Shown here one piece after another: positions 1 through 6,225 of a DNA stretch of 10,046 bases. Where the stretch lies: NCBI GenBank assembly GCA_002344005.1, contig DDTD01000066.1, forward strand, positions 1-10,046, written 5' to 3'. The number at the start of each line of letters is the position of its first letter. Within the stretch, counting starts at the first letter, position 1. The DNA comes from Ignavibacteria bacterium UBA2373. Its GTDB lineage: Bacteria > Bacteroidota > Ignavibacteria > Kapaibacteriales > UBA961. Under the pieces are notes generated by a model, which had not been told where the DNA came from, searched no databases, and saw nothing but the letters and a program-made list of their open reading frames with translations. Both the position numbers and the translations under genes were made by a program.

Positions 1-192
1 CGTCATCGCTTCAATCGGGGTCGTTTTCTGCTCGATCGGGTTGGTTTTCTGCTCAATTGAGTTAGTCGTCTGCTCGATTGGTTTGGTCGTCGGCTCGATT
101 GGTTTGGTCGTCGGCTCGATTGGGTTAGTCGTCGGCTCGATTGGGTTAGTCGTCGGCTCGGTCGAGTTAGTCGTCGGCTCGATTGCGGTCAT
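1..192 (-). CDS. Possible Pro/Thr-rich heptapeptide-repeat protein, partial at the left edge
   Basis: I do not recognise this protein. On the minus strand an ATG at 192-190 opens a frame that stays open to the window edge (64 codons), with an in-frame stop just upstream at 225-223. It reads MTAIE and then eight 7-residue repeats of the form [PQ][TK]T[NKT][PS][IT]E. The repeat is hydrophilic, rich in Pro, Thr and Glu, and has no signal peptide or membrane segment in the visible part. There is no Shine-Dalgarno sequence before the ATG, so the start is weak, although genes here rarely have one. The alternative is a non-coding repeat, or the plus-strand frame ending at 289, whose VVGSIGL repeats look artificial. 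If real, the gene is divergent from the beta-barrel gene at 459. Confidence 0.25.
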   Translation of the reverse strand, partial: MTAIEPTTNSTEPTTNPIEPTTNPIEPTTKPIEPTTKPIEQTTNSIEQKTNPIEQKTTPIEAMT

Positions 193-198
193 TGTCAG
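1..198. repeat. 21-bp imperfect tandem repeat array, about 9 units, continuing past the left edge
   Basis: Nine successive 21-bp units can be aligned, beginning at 10, 31, 52, 73, 94, 115, 136, 157 and 178, with a partial unit at 1-9. The units at 73 and 94 are identical to each other, as are those at 115 and 136. Units toward both ends are more diverged, and the one at 178 is strongly degenerate. This pattern suggests recent duplication in the middle of the array. Because 21 is a multiple of three, every frame keeps its reading through the array. The plus strand would give a hydrophobic VVGSIGL-type heptapeptide. The minus strand gives PTTNPIE / PTTKPIE / QKTNPIE, which looks much more like a natural linker or surface repeat. 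Confidence 0.92.
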
Positions 199-364
199 AA
201 CAGGATTGGATGGATTATATGATTATCAGGATATAATTTACTGTATTCTCGGAATGAATTGCGGTATGATTATCATGCTTATCATTTAATGTTCATAATC
301 GTGTACGGACAAGTGTTACCGGAGAGTAGAATTTTTGGTGATTAGTTGAAATGGTTGATTTTTA

Positions 365-405
365 TTTTGTCATCACTATGAGATATGATGATTATAATGA
401 CAAAA
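365..405 (+). promoter_or_regulatory. Candidate promoter inside an inverted repeat, upstream of the 459 beta-barrel gene
   Basis: The spacer 199-458 is AT-rich and holds no convincing gene. Within it, a 9-bp arm TTTTGTCAT (365-373) is matched by its exact reverse complement ATGACAAAA (397-405). A TATAAT hexamer (393-398) overlaps the right arm, and TTGTCA (367-372) lies in the left arm. The 20-bp gap between the hexamers is long for a sigma-70 promoter but within the range used by Bacteroidota promoters. The canonical Bacteroidota -7 motif TAnnTTTG is absent. A dyad around a promoter could be an operator, but this is inference. Transcription from here would leave a leader of about 50 nt before the start at 459. 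Confidence 0.33.
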
Positions 406-458
406 ATTTTTATATTGCATTACCGTAAAATCCTTTTTTTCATTTTCTTTTTACTGTT

Positions 459-1100
459 ATGAAAAGAAAACATGTACTCGCTTGTTTGCTTGCGGCAGCG
501 GCTGTAAGTATTCCTTCTACGGTTTCGTCTCAAAGCTCGGAATCATCATTCAGAATTGGTTTGGGGACTGCTTTAAGTTTTACCATTCCAACTGATGACA
601 ATAGTCCTGTGTATTATAATTCCATTGTGCCGGAACTTTTGCTGCCGATTGATGTGGCGGAGAATTTTCGTTTAGAACCTGTCTTTGGCATTGCGCAAGG
701 TACTTCAAAGTCTGAATCAGCAAATAATGGCGGAACGCAAACGCGGACAGAATCTGTGATGCGTCTTGGTTTGGGTTTAATTTATAAAAAAATGTTGAAT
801 AGCAGTTTGCAAATGAATATTGGTGTTCGTCCTTCGGCATTGTTTTTTTCCAGCAAACAAGAAGAGGGGTCGGGTCAATCAACATCAACATCAACATTAA
901 GCAATACAGCAATTAATATTGCGGGTACTTTTGGTGGGGAGTATTTTTTTGCCAAACAATTTTCGATGGGTGTAGAAGCACATATCAATTATCTAAGCCA
1001 AGGTGAAACATCTCATGAACCGGCAATGCCGAATGCTTCAAAACAAACGTATTCTGCTATTTATTCTTCGACTTTTTTGACAGCTCGTTTGTATTTCTAA
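459..1100 (+). CDS. Small outer-membrane beta-barrel protein
   Basis: This 213-residue protein is probably exported and folded into the outer membrane. A signal peptide is visible: positively charged MKRKH, a hydrophobic Ala/Leu core to about residue 19, and a likely cleavage near residues 23-25 (VSS/Q). The rest alternates short amphipathic strands with polar Ser/Thr/Asn-rich loops, and it ends in an aromatic beta-signal, FLTARLYF, as Bam-dependent barrels do. One loop near residues 140-147 is an STSTST run encoded by a short DNA repeat. The length suits an 8- to 10-strand OmpA-like or PF13505-type barrel, though the specific family was not checked. There is no Shine-Dalgarno sequence before the ATG. 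The gene appears monocistronic, ending in a strong terminator. Its substrate or role is unknown. Confidence 0.8.
   Translation: MKRKHVLACLLAAAAVSIPSTVSSQSSESSFRIGLGTALSFTIPTDDNSPVYYNSIVPELLLPIDVAENFRLEPVFGIAQGTSKSESANNGGTQTRTESVMRLGLGLIYKKMLNSSLQMNIGVRPSALFFSSKQEEGSGQSTSTSTLSNTAINIAGTFGGEYFFAKQFSMGVEAHINYLSQGETSHEPAMPNASKQTYSAIYSSTFLTARLYF
878..897. repeat. Hexanucleotide repeat in a barrel loop
   Basis: Three tandem copies of ATCAAC followed by AT lie inside the beta-barrel gene and encode part of a Ser-Thr-Ser-Thr loop. Gain or loss of a unit would change loop length by two residues without shifting frame. Confidence 0.6.
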
Positions 1101-1128
1101 AATAGATTGAATATTATCTTTTGTATTT

Positions 1129-1166
1129 AATCCGATATGCTTTTTATGTGTATCGGATTTTTTTTT
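1129..1166 (+). terminator. Rho-independent terminator after the 459 gene
   Basis: A perfect 9-bp stem, AATCCGATA (1129-1137) with TATCGGATT (1151-1159), encloses a 13-nt loop and runs straight into a T tract to 1166, with a further T-rich stretch to about 1180. It sits 28 nt after the stop codon at 1100 and separates this gene from the lpxB operon. Confidence 0.88.
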
Positions 1167-1202
1167 GTTTTTTGCGTTTTTTATAGAAGTATCTCATCAT
1201 GA

Positions 1203-1324
1203 GAAGGTTTCGGCATTGGTTTGGGGTAATTATTCTGTGAAAATGCGTCCATCTGTCAGACTGCGACTGCTACCCCGAAGAGGCGAAGTTTTCGTGTTGG
1301 TTCAGAGTTAATTGTCAGGCGAAA
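1203..1324. repeat. Pair of diverged 40-bp direct repeats in the spacer before lpxB
   Basis: The spacer between the terminator and lpxB holds no gene I can support. Two 40-bp stretches, 1203-1242 and 1285-1324, share blocks in the same order: GAAG and TTTCG at the left, TTGGTT in the middle, then TAATT and CGAAA/TGAAA at the right. By hand this is about two thirds identity with two small gaps. A short dyad TCTCAT/ATGAGA (1192-1204) lies just before the first copy. These could be regulatory sites or a decayed repeat, and the match is weak enough to be partly chance. Confidence 0.3.
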
Positions 1325-1360
1325 GGGGTTTTCTTTGCAGGTATTGAGTAATTTTGCTTT

Positions 1361-2476
1361 ATGAAAAGAGAAAAGACATTATTGATAGTTGCGGGCGAAC
1401 CATCGGGTGATTTGCATGGTGCGCGTTTGATGCGGTCTTTGCGTGAGCAATCGGCGGAGAGTTTGCGTTTTGTGGGTATTGGGGGCAAGGCGATGGAGGC
1501 GGAGGGCTTGGTATCGCTTGTGCCTTTAGAGAGAATGAGTGTTGTGGGTTTTTGGGAGGTTGCCAAGCGTTATGGCTTTTTCCGTGATGTATTGCGGCGT
1601 TGTATTGGTTTGTTGGAGTCGGAGTGTGTTGCCGGTTTTATAGCGATTGATTATCCGGGTTTTAATGAGCGTTTGGCGCGTGCGGCGAAGAGTCGTGGTA
1701 TTCGTGTGATGTGGTATATAGCTCCGCAGCTTTGGGCTTGGGGTAAGCATCGTGCGAAATCTTTGGCTAAGTGTATTGATAGATTGTTGGTTGTATTTCC
1801 TTTTGAGCGTGATTTTTTTGAGGGTTTTGGTATTGCGACGGAATTTGTGGGTCATCCTTTATTGGATGATGCTGCTTTTTCGGGGTTGCGAGGTGGCGGC
1901 GGTGATGTGCCTATGGTTGCTTTATTGCCGGGGAGTCGTTATCAGGAGTTGCAGAGGAATTTGCCTGTGATGTTGGAGGCGGCTTTGTTGGTGCGTCGTG
2001 AGTTGGGTATATGCGTTGCTATTGCTCAATCGCCAAGTTTGCCTGCAAGTGCTTATAGGAAGATGTTGTCGGATTATGGTTTTGAGGATTATGAGCTTTG
2101 GACTAATTCTCGTCAGTTGATGCTGAATGCTGATGTGGGTATGGTGAAGACGGGAACTTCGACTCTGGAGGCATGTTTGTGTGGTATGCCTTTTTTAATG
2201 ATGTATAGGACTTCGACTTTATCATATTGGATTGGTAGGTTTTTGGTGCGATTGCCTTTTATTTCTTTGCCTAATATTGTTTTGGGTCGGGAGTGTGTAC
2301 GTGAGTTTGTGCAATCGGCGGCAACGGCGGAGCAACTTGCATGTGAGTTGTTGTTGTTGTTGCGTGATGGTGCTGTGCGTGAGCGTCAGCGGGCTGATTT
2401 TAATGCTGTTCGTGGTATTTTGGGTTCTTCAGGCGCATCGGCAAAGGCAGCAAAGGTGATATTGGAGCATGTATGA
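1361..2476 (+). CDS. lpxB: Lipid-A-disaccharide synthase LpxB
   Basis: LpxB (GT19 family) joins UDP-2,3-diacylglucosamine to lipid X to form the lipid A disaccharide at the inner face of the cytoplasmic membrane. The 371 residues match the usual length of about 370-390. Family motifs appear in order: AGEPSGD (11-17), GIGG (39-42), DYPGFN (97-102), YIAPQLWAW (119-127), GHPL (164-167), LPGSR (189-193), KTGTSTLEA (263-271) and PNIV (304-307). It is the first gene of a compact operon and overlaps the following acyltransferase gene by ATGA, implying translational coupling. The ATG has no Shine-Dalgarno sequence. Coding-strand composition is strongly G+T rich and C poor: line 1441-1500 has 28 G but 8 C. 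A (TTG)5 run at 2348-2362 encodes five leucines. Confidence 0.96.
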   Translation: MKREKTLLIVAGEPSGDLHGARLMRSLREQSAESLRFVGIGGKAMEAEGLVSLVPLERMSVVGFWEVAKRYGFFRDVLRRCIGLLESECVAGFIAIDYPGFNERLARAAKSRGIRVMWYIAPQLWAWGKHRAKSLAKCIDRLLVVFPFERDFFEGFGIATEFVGHPLLDDAAFSGLRGGGGDVPMVALLPGSRYQELQRNLPVMLEAALLVRRELGICVAIAQSPSLPASAYRKMLSDYGFEDYELWTNSRQLMLNADVGMVKTGTSTLEACLCGMPFLMMYRTSTLSYWIGRFLVRLPFISLPNIVLGRECVREFVQSAATAEQLACELLLLLRDGAVRERQRADFNAVRGILGSSGASAKAAKVILEHV

Positions 2477-3084
2477 AGCGTAGGGTTTTGGTGTATGTGG
2501 GTTTATTGTTATTGCGATTGCTTGCTTGTACGTGGCGAATTCGTGTTGTGGGTTCTATTCCTTCGGGTAAAGGTATTGTTGTTGTGTGGCATGGTGTGAT
2601 GTTGGTAGTGTGGAAATTTTTTTCGGGTCGTGGTTGTACGGGTGTGACAAGCCGGAGCAAGGATGGTGATATTCTTGCTCATTTATTGAATTATTGGGGT
2701 TATGATGTATTGCGTGGTTCTTCGTCACAGGGTGGTAAGGAGGTTTTGGAGAGTATTGTTGTGTCGGCGGGTCGTGGTTTGGTTGTGATGACACCGGATG
2801 GTCCTCGTGGTCCGGCTGAGGTAGCTAAGGCGGGTGCTTATGTAGCTGTGCAGCGTTCGGGTGGTGTATTGTATTGTTGCCGTGTTTCTCTGGAGCGGGC
2901 ATATCGTTTGTCGAGCTGGGATTCATTTGCCATACCATATCCGTTTAGTGTTTGTACTATTGAGTTTTTGGATGGTGTTTGTATTGACCGAGATGCGAAT
3001 CGGGATGAAGTGAGCGCGATTATGGAGTTAATGTCGTCAAAAATGAAGAGTAATATGTCGGGGTCAGTTGCGTCAAGGTTGTAA
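2473..3084 (+). CDS. DUF374-type lysophospholipid/lipid A acyltransferase
   Basis: This 203-residue protein resembles the DUF374 branch of the lysophospholipid acyltransferase superfamily, thought to acylate lipid A or phospholipid at the inner membrane. Residues 5-19 form a hydrophobic N-terminal anchor. Motifs are WHG (39-41, whose His40 is the likely catalytic base in place of a standard HX4D box), SRSKDGD (60-66), RGSSSQGG (81-88) and TPDGPRGP (107-114); together these are diagnostic of DUF374. Its ATG is embedded in the lpxB stop as an ATGA overlap. Placement directly after lpxB supports a late acylation step in lipid A assembly, although the substrate is inferred from context only. It shares the G+T-rich composition of lpxB. 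Confidence 0.88.
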   Translation: MKRRVLVYVGLLLLRLLACTWRIRVVGSIPSGKGIVVVWHGVMLVVWKFFSGRGCTGVTSRSKDGDILAHLLNYWGYDVLRGSSSQGGKEVLESIVVSAGRGLVVMTPDGPRGPAEVAKAGAYVAVQRSGGVLYCCRVSLERAYRLSSWDSFAIPYPFSVCTIEFLDGVCIDRDANRDEVSAIMELMSSKMKSNMSGSVASRL

Positions 3085-3087
3085 ATA

Positions 3088-3678
3088 ATGGTTAAGGGTA
3101 TTATGAGGAATATTGTAGTTTTTTTGTTTGGTGTTTTAGTTTTGTTAGCGGGTAATTGTTTGCAAGCTCAGACGGAATTTGTGTTTGAGGAGAAACCGAA
3201 GACGGCAGGAATGGAGGATGATGGCGCGACACGGTATGAGAGTTCGTTCCAAAGTCTTGGTGTAATGGGTATGGGTATGGCGGAAGGGGTGAATCCCGTT
3301 CGTTGGTTTATTACTTTTAATAATAGTTCTTTGGTTTCTGATGATATGGGTTTGTATCTTGAGCAGCAGATTATGTTGCAAGTTGCGGGCAATACGCCTT
3401 ATACATTTTTGGGTAATGGTGTTTTGTGGTATATAGCGGGAACGAAGAAGTTGGGTGTTGTTGGTAAAGCGAATGTGGGCGCATCGTTTGTGAGTGATAT
3501 TCAGAACAGTTCTCTTTTTGGTTCGGCGATTATGGGTTTTGGCTCAACATTGGGATTGGGTTTGAGCGGTGGCGAGGGCATATTCGCTTTTCATGCTATG
3601 GTTATGGTACATCAGACGAGTTTGCTTGGGGGTCATATAGCACCTGCGGGTAATGTAAATATTTTATTTAGATTGTGA
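3088..3678 (+). CDS. Secreted or outer-membrane protein of unknown function
   Basis: I do not recognise a family. The 196-residue product has a clear signal peptide: MRN, a hydrophobic stretch IVVFLFGVLVLLAG, then a likely cleavage before QTEF at LQA/Q. The mature part is rich in Gly, Ser, Met and Phe, with alternating hydrophobic stretches and a C-terminus NVNILFRL that resembles a strand of a small beta-barrel or outer-membrane-associated protein. Two starts are possible. ATG 3088 lies 3 nt after the previous stop. ATG 3103 is preceded by AAGGG (3094-3098) at 4 nt and gives a more canonical 22-residue signal peptide. Coordinates here use the longer form. The stop is one base from the mnmA start, so the two are co-transcribed. 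Confidence 0.75.
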   Translation: MVKGIMRNIVVFLFGVLVLLAGNCLQAQTEFVFEEKPKTAGMEDDGATRYESSFQSLGVMGMGMAEGVNPVRWFITFNNSSLVSDDMGLYLEQQIMLQVAGNTPYTFLGNGVLWYIAGTKKLGVVGKANVGASFVSDIQNSSLFGSAIMGFGSTLGLGLSGGEGIFAFHAMVMVHQTSLLGGHIAPAGNVNILFRL

Positions 3679-3679
3679 T

Positions 3680-4813
3680 ATGAAATTGCATAATAACAGA
3701 GTATTGGTTGGGATGTCGGGCGGCGTGGATTCATCCGTGGCGGCAGCTTTATTGGTTGAGCAGGGATATGATGTGATAGGTATTACTATTAAGACCTATC
3801 GTTATGAGGATGTGGGGGGCAATGTTGGAAATGATTCGACATGCTGTTCATTGGATGGGATTAATGATGCGCGTCGTATAGCGCAGCAATTGGGTATCCC
3901 CCATTATGTTGTTGATTTTTCCGAAGTTTTTAAGAAGAATGTTATTGATTACTTTGTGCGTGATTATTTGGATGGCAATACTCCGAATCCTTGTGTTCAA
4001 TGCAATAAGACGATAAAATGGGGCGAAATGGACAGAAAAGCGGATTCATTGGGGGCACAATGGATAGCGACTGGTCATTATGCGAATATCCGGCGCGATG
4101 AGATAACGGGTAGGTATATCTTATCGCGTGATGAGCATAATCCGAAAGATCAGACTTATGCTTTGTGGGCAGTGAGTCAGGATTCTTTGGCTCGTACCAT
4201 GTTTCCATTATCGGGATTTTCAAAAAATCGCTCACGAGAAGAAGCAAGTCGTTTGGGTTTGGGCATTGCATCCAAACCGGAATCATATGAGATATGTTTT
4301 ATTCCCGACAATGATTATAATCGTTTTTTGCGTGATATGGTACCTGATTTGGAAGAGAAAGTCGCTGATGGTGCAATCATGTTGGATGGCAAGCAAATCG
4401 GCACACATCACGGTTATCCTTTTTATACCGTTGGTCAAAGACGGGGTCTTGGCATTGCCCACAGTGAACCCTTGTATGTATTGAATGTACTTCCCGATCA
4501 GAATATTGTGGAGGTAGGCACTGATGAGAAATTATTGCATCAAGGTCTTATAGCAGACAATGTGAATTTGATAAAATATGGCGATATAACAGAGAAGCGA
4601 GAATTTACGGTAAAAATTCGCTATAAAGATGAGGGCGCGCCGGCATCGTGCTATATAGATAAAGATCAGAAATTACACATAGAGTTTTATGAACCGCGCA
4701 AAGCTATTACTCCCGGGCAATCGGTGGTGATGTATGAAGGCAATGATGTAGTCGGCGGCGGTATCATCACACAATGGACAGATATTCCCTCATTCACCTC
4801 GTTTGGATTATGA
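3680..4813 (+). CDS. mnmA: tRNA-specific 2-thiouridylase MnmA
   Basis: MnmA uses ATP and a relayed persulfide sulfur to make 2-thiouridine at wobble position 34 of tRNAs for Lys, Glu and Gln, in the cytoplasm. The 377 residues fit the family (about 360-380). Visible motifs are the PP-loop GMSGGVDSS (11-19), TPNPCVQCNK (101-110) with catalytic Cys105, ATGHYA (130-135), the second catalytic cysteine Cys206 in YEICFIPD (203-210), GQRRGLGI (252-259) and a C-terminal beta-barrel domain. It starts one base after the upstream stop and overlaps the GWxTD gene by ATGA. Its base composition is intermediate between the G+T-rich genes before it and the A-rich gene after it. Identification is secure. Confidence 0.97.
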   Translation: MKLHNNRVLVGMSGGVDSSVAAALLVEQGYDVIGITIKTYRYEDVGGNVGNDSTCCSLDGINDARRIAQQLGIPHYVVDFSEVFKKNVIDYFVRDYLDGNTPNPCVQCNKTIKWGEMDRKADSLGAQWIATGHYANIRRDEITGRYILSRDEHNPKDQTYALWAVSQDSLARTMFPLSGFSKNRSREEASRLGLGIASKPESYEICFIPDNDYNRFLRDMVPDLEEKVADGAIMLDGKQIGTHHGYPFYTVGQRRGLGIAHSEPLYVLNVLPDQNIVEVGTDEKLLHQGLIADNVNLIKYGDITEKREFTVKIRYKDEGAPASCYIDKDQKLHIEFYEPRKAITPGQSVVMYEGNDVVGGGIITQWTDIPSFTSFGL

Positions 4814-6120
4814 AAAAATTATTGTTTACTGTTATCTTAGGTCTTAGCGCAGTGATTGCGCCGCATATTTGGGCACAATCGCAGATTTCAACATTGGCAA
4901 TGGATGCATTGTGTTTTAGGCGAGACACAGGTAATATAGTTGATGTGATAGCACTTATCCCCTATCAGATGCTTCAATTCGACAAAAGGGGTTCACGTTA
5001 TATTGCCGATTATTCGCTTACGATAAAAATCAAAGACATGAACAGTAAAACGATAAAGGATTTTCAAGAAAAGCGCAAAATCACTCTTATGTCTTATGAA
5101 GAAACCCAAGGCAGTAAAGCAGGTTTTGAGCACAGGGAACAACGTTTTCCCATTCAGAAAGGCAATTTTACTGTTGAAGTAATAGTGATTGATACTAAAG
5201 CCAACACAACATTTTCCAAGACAAGAAAAATTACGTCCATAGATTTTGATGCTTATCCTTTTGCTTTGAGTTCAATCTTACTCATAAGTTCTATAGAGCA
5301 AGACAAATCCATTTTCAAAATAACCCCTTTTTTGTCGGACAATATTTCATTGTTAGAAGATGGGGTATTTGTGTTTTTTGAGACATACTGCAAAGATAAA
5401 ATTGATTCTGTTGATTATCAGATACGGATTCTCAACAGCAAGAATGAGATAGCGTATGTGGGTGACAGAATACGCAAGGCGGTATTGACAAAAAATGGTA
5501 CCGCTCGTCAGTATATACATTTTTCATTGCCCCCCCGACTTCAAGCAGGAATTTACACCTTGAGACTATTTGCCTTTGATAAAGAGATGCCCGCAGAAAC
5601 AGCCCCCAAGAATAGTGAACCTAAAGAATTTTTGGCAATGACAGAACGTTCCATAAGTATTGAGCGCACCTTCAGCACAGCGATCAATGAGGATATTGAC
5701 AAGGCGATTCGCCAATTGCGGTATGTTGCCAGCCAATCCCAAATAGACGAGATACAAAATGGCGCAACAACCGAAGACAAAAAAATGTTGTTTGAAAAAT
5801 TTTGGAAATCCTTAGACCCAACTCCCTCCACATCACTCAATGAAGCATTCCAAGATTATTATGCGCGGGTAAGCTATGCCAATGAGAAGTTTCGCTCGGT
5901 CGGTGAGGGATGGATGACAGATAAAGGCATGATTTATATTATCTTTGGTCAGCCGGACTTTATTGATCGCCAGCCCCGACGTGCCGATGGACGCAGTGCG
6001 GAACGATGGACATATAACAATACAAATCGCTCATTTACCTTTGTGGACAATAGCGGTTTTGACGATTTTCGATTAACTCAACCGATTTCTCCATCGGAAA
6101 AATATGTCTATCGTAAATAG
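4810..6120 (+). CDS. Exported GWxTD-domain protein
   Basis: This 436-residue protein belongs to the GWxTD-domain family, of unknown biochemical function, found mainly in Chlorobi/Ignavibacteria-type, Acidobacteria and related envelopes. It starts with a signal peptide (MKKLLFTVIL, hydrophobic to about residue 18, likely cleaved near IWA/Q at 22-23). The middle region is beta-rich, and there is a helical stretch of about 40 residues before the C-terminal domain. That domain carries the eponymous GWMTD (367-371), IIFGQPD (377-383) and ERWTY (398-402). I chose ATG 4810 over an in-frame ATG at 4774, because it gives a clean signal peptide and an ATGA overlap with mnmA; the longer form would add MDRYSLIHLVWI ahead of it. 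A run of seven C (5530-5536) lies in the gene. Coding-strand composition is A-rich, unlike the start of the operon. Confidence 0.88.
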   Translation: MKKLLFTVILGLSAVIAPHIWAQSQISTLAMDALCFRRDTGNIVDVIALIPYQMLQFDKRGSRYIADYSLTIKIKDMNSKTIKDFQEKRKITLMSYEETQGSKAGFEHREQRFPIQKGNFTVEVIVIDTKANTTFSKTRKITSIDFDAYPFALSSILLISSIEQDKSIFKITPFLSDNISLLEDGVFVFFETYCKDKIDSVDYQIRILNSKNEIAYVGDRIRKAVLTKNGTARQYIHFSLPPRLQAGIYTLRLFAFDKEMPAETAPKNSEPKEFLAMTERSISIERTFSTAINEDIDKAIRQLRYVASQSQIDEIQNGATTEDKKMLFEKFWKSLDPTPSTSLNEAFQDYYARVSYANEKFRSVGEGWMTDKGMIYIIFGQPDFIDRQPRRADGRSAERWTYNNTNRSFTFVDNSGFDDFRLTQPISPSEKYVYRK

Positions 6121-6135
6121 AATATCTTAACAATA

Positions 6136-6168
6136 CGTAGAATTATTATAGTTTCTTTTGATTCTACG
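6136..6168. other. Inverted repeat after the GWxTD gene
   Basis: CGTAGAAT (6136-6143) is matched exactly by ATTCTACG (6161-6168), giving an 8-bp stem with a 17-nt loop 15 nt after the operon stop. No clean T tract follows, only a T-rich stretch, so it is at best a weak terminator. It could instead stabilise the operon mRNA end or act on the promoter that overlaps it. Confidence 0.45.
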
Positions 6169-6187
6169 ATAATCTTTGTTATTTTCG
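6157..6187 (+). promoter_or_regulatory. Candidate promoter for the 6226 beta-barrel gene
   Basis: TTTG (6157-6160) lies 19 nt before TATTTTCG (6180-6187). This resembles the Bacteroidota primary-sigma pattern of a -33 TTTG and a -7 TAnnTTTG at about 19-21 nt spacing, with one mismatch in the -7 box. TTGATT (6158-6163) with TATTTT (6180-6185) at 16 nt is an alternative sigma-70 reading of the same place. The leader would be about 35 nt, leaving room for the ribosome binding site. The left box falls in the loop of the inverted repeat at 6136-6168. Confidence 0.35.
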
Positions 6188-6214
6188 CTGTGCAGTTTTG
6201 TTTCATTTTTATCT

Positions 6215-6221
6215 AAGGGGG
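6215..6221 (+). promoter_or_regulatory. Strong ribosome binding site
   Basis: AAGGGGG sits 4 nt before the ATG at 6226 and fixes that start. It stands out because lpxB and the gene at 459 have no such motif, suggesting the downstream barrel is made at a high level. Confidence 0.75.
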
Positions 6222-6225
6222 AACC

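Noticed and set aside
41..289. Plus-strand ORF of 82 residues with VVGSIGL repeats
   Set aside because: It is created by the 21-bp repeat. The product is a monotonous hydrophobic repeat without a sensible start, and the minus-strand reading of the same DNA is more protein-like.
1199..1240. 13-codon ORF (MRRFRHWFGVIIL) in the lpxB leader as a leader peptide
   Set aside because: It has no ribosome binding site, no run of a regulatory amino acid and no following attenuator hairpin.
1349..1356. TAATTTTG just before lpxB as a Bacteroidota -7 box
   Set aside because: It matches TAnnTTTG exactly, but no -33 TTTG occurs about 20 nt upstream and it would give a leaderless transcript, so chance in AT-rich DNA is likely.
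1526..1855. Minus-strand ORF of 109 residues inside lpxB
   Set aside because: It lies entirely inside a secure lpxB gene and arises from the low-C coding strand, which rarely yields stop codons in that antisense frame. Its Thr/Arg/Lys-rich product has no recognisable feature.
2348..2362. (TTG)5 microsatellite in lpxB
   Set aside because: It encodes a leucine helix segment near the C-terminus where LpxB proteins normally have Leu-rich sequence, so composition bias explains it.
3103..3171. Lipobox in the signal peptide of the 3088 gene
   Set aside because: The residues before the cysteine read LAGNC, with Asn directly before Cys, which breaks the lipobox consensus. A signal peptidase I site at LQA/Q fits better.
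4774..4809. Upstream ATG of the GWxTD gene
   Set aside because: It overlaps mnmA further and puts MDRYSLIHLVWI ahead of a clean signal peptide. The ATGA overlap at 4810 is the better start.
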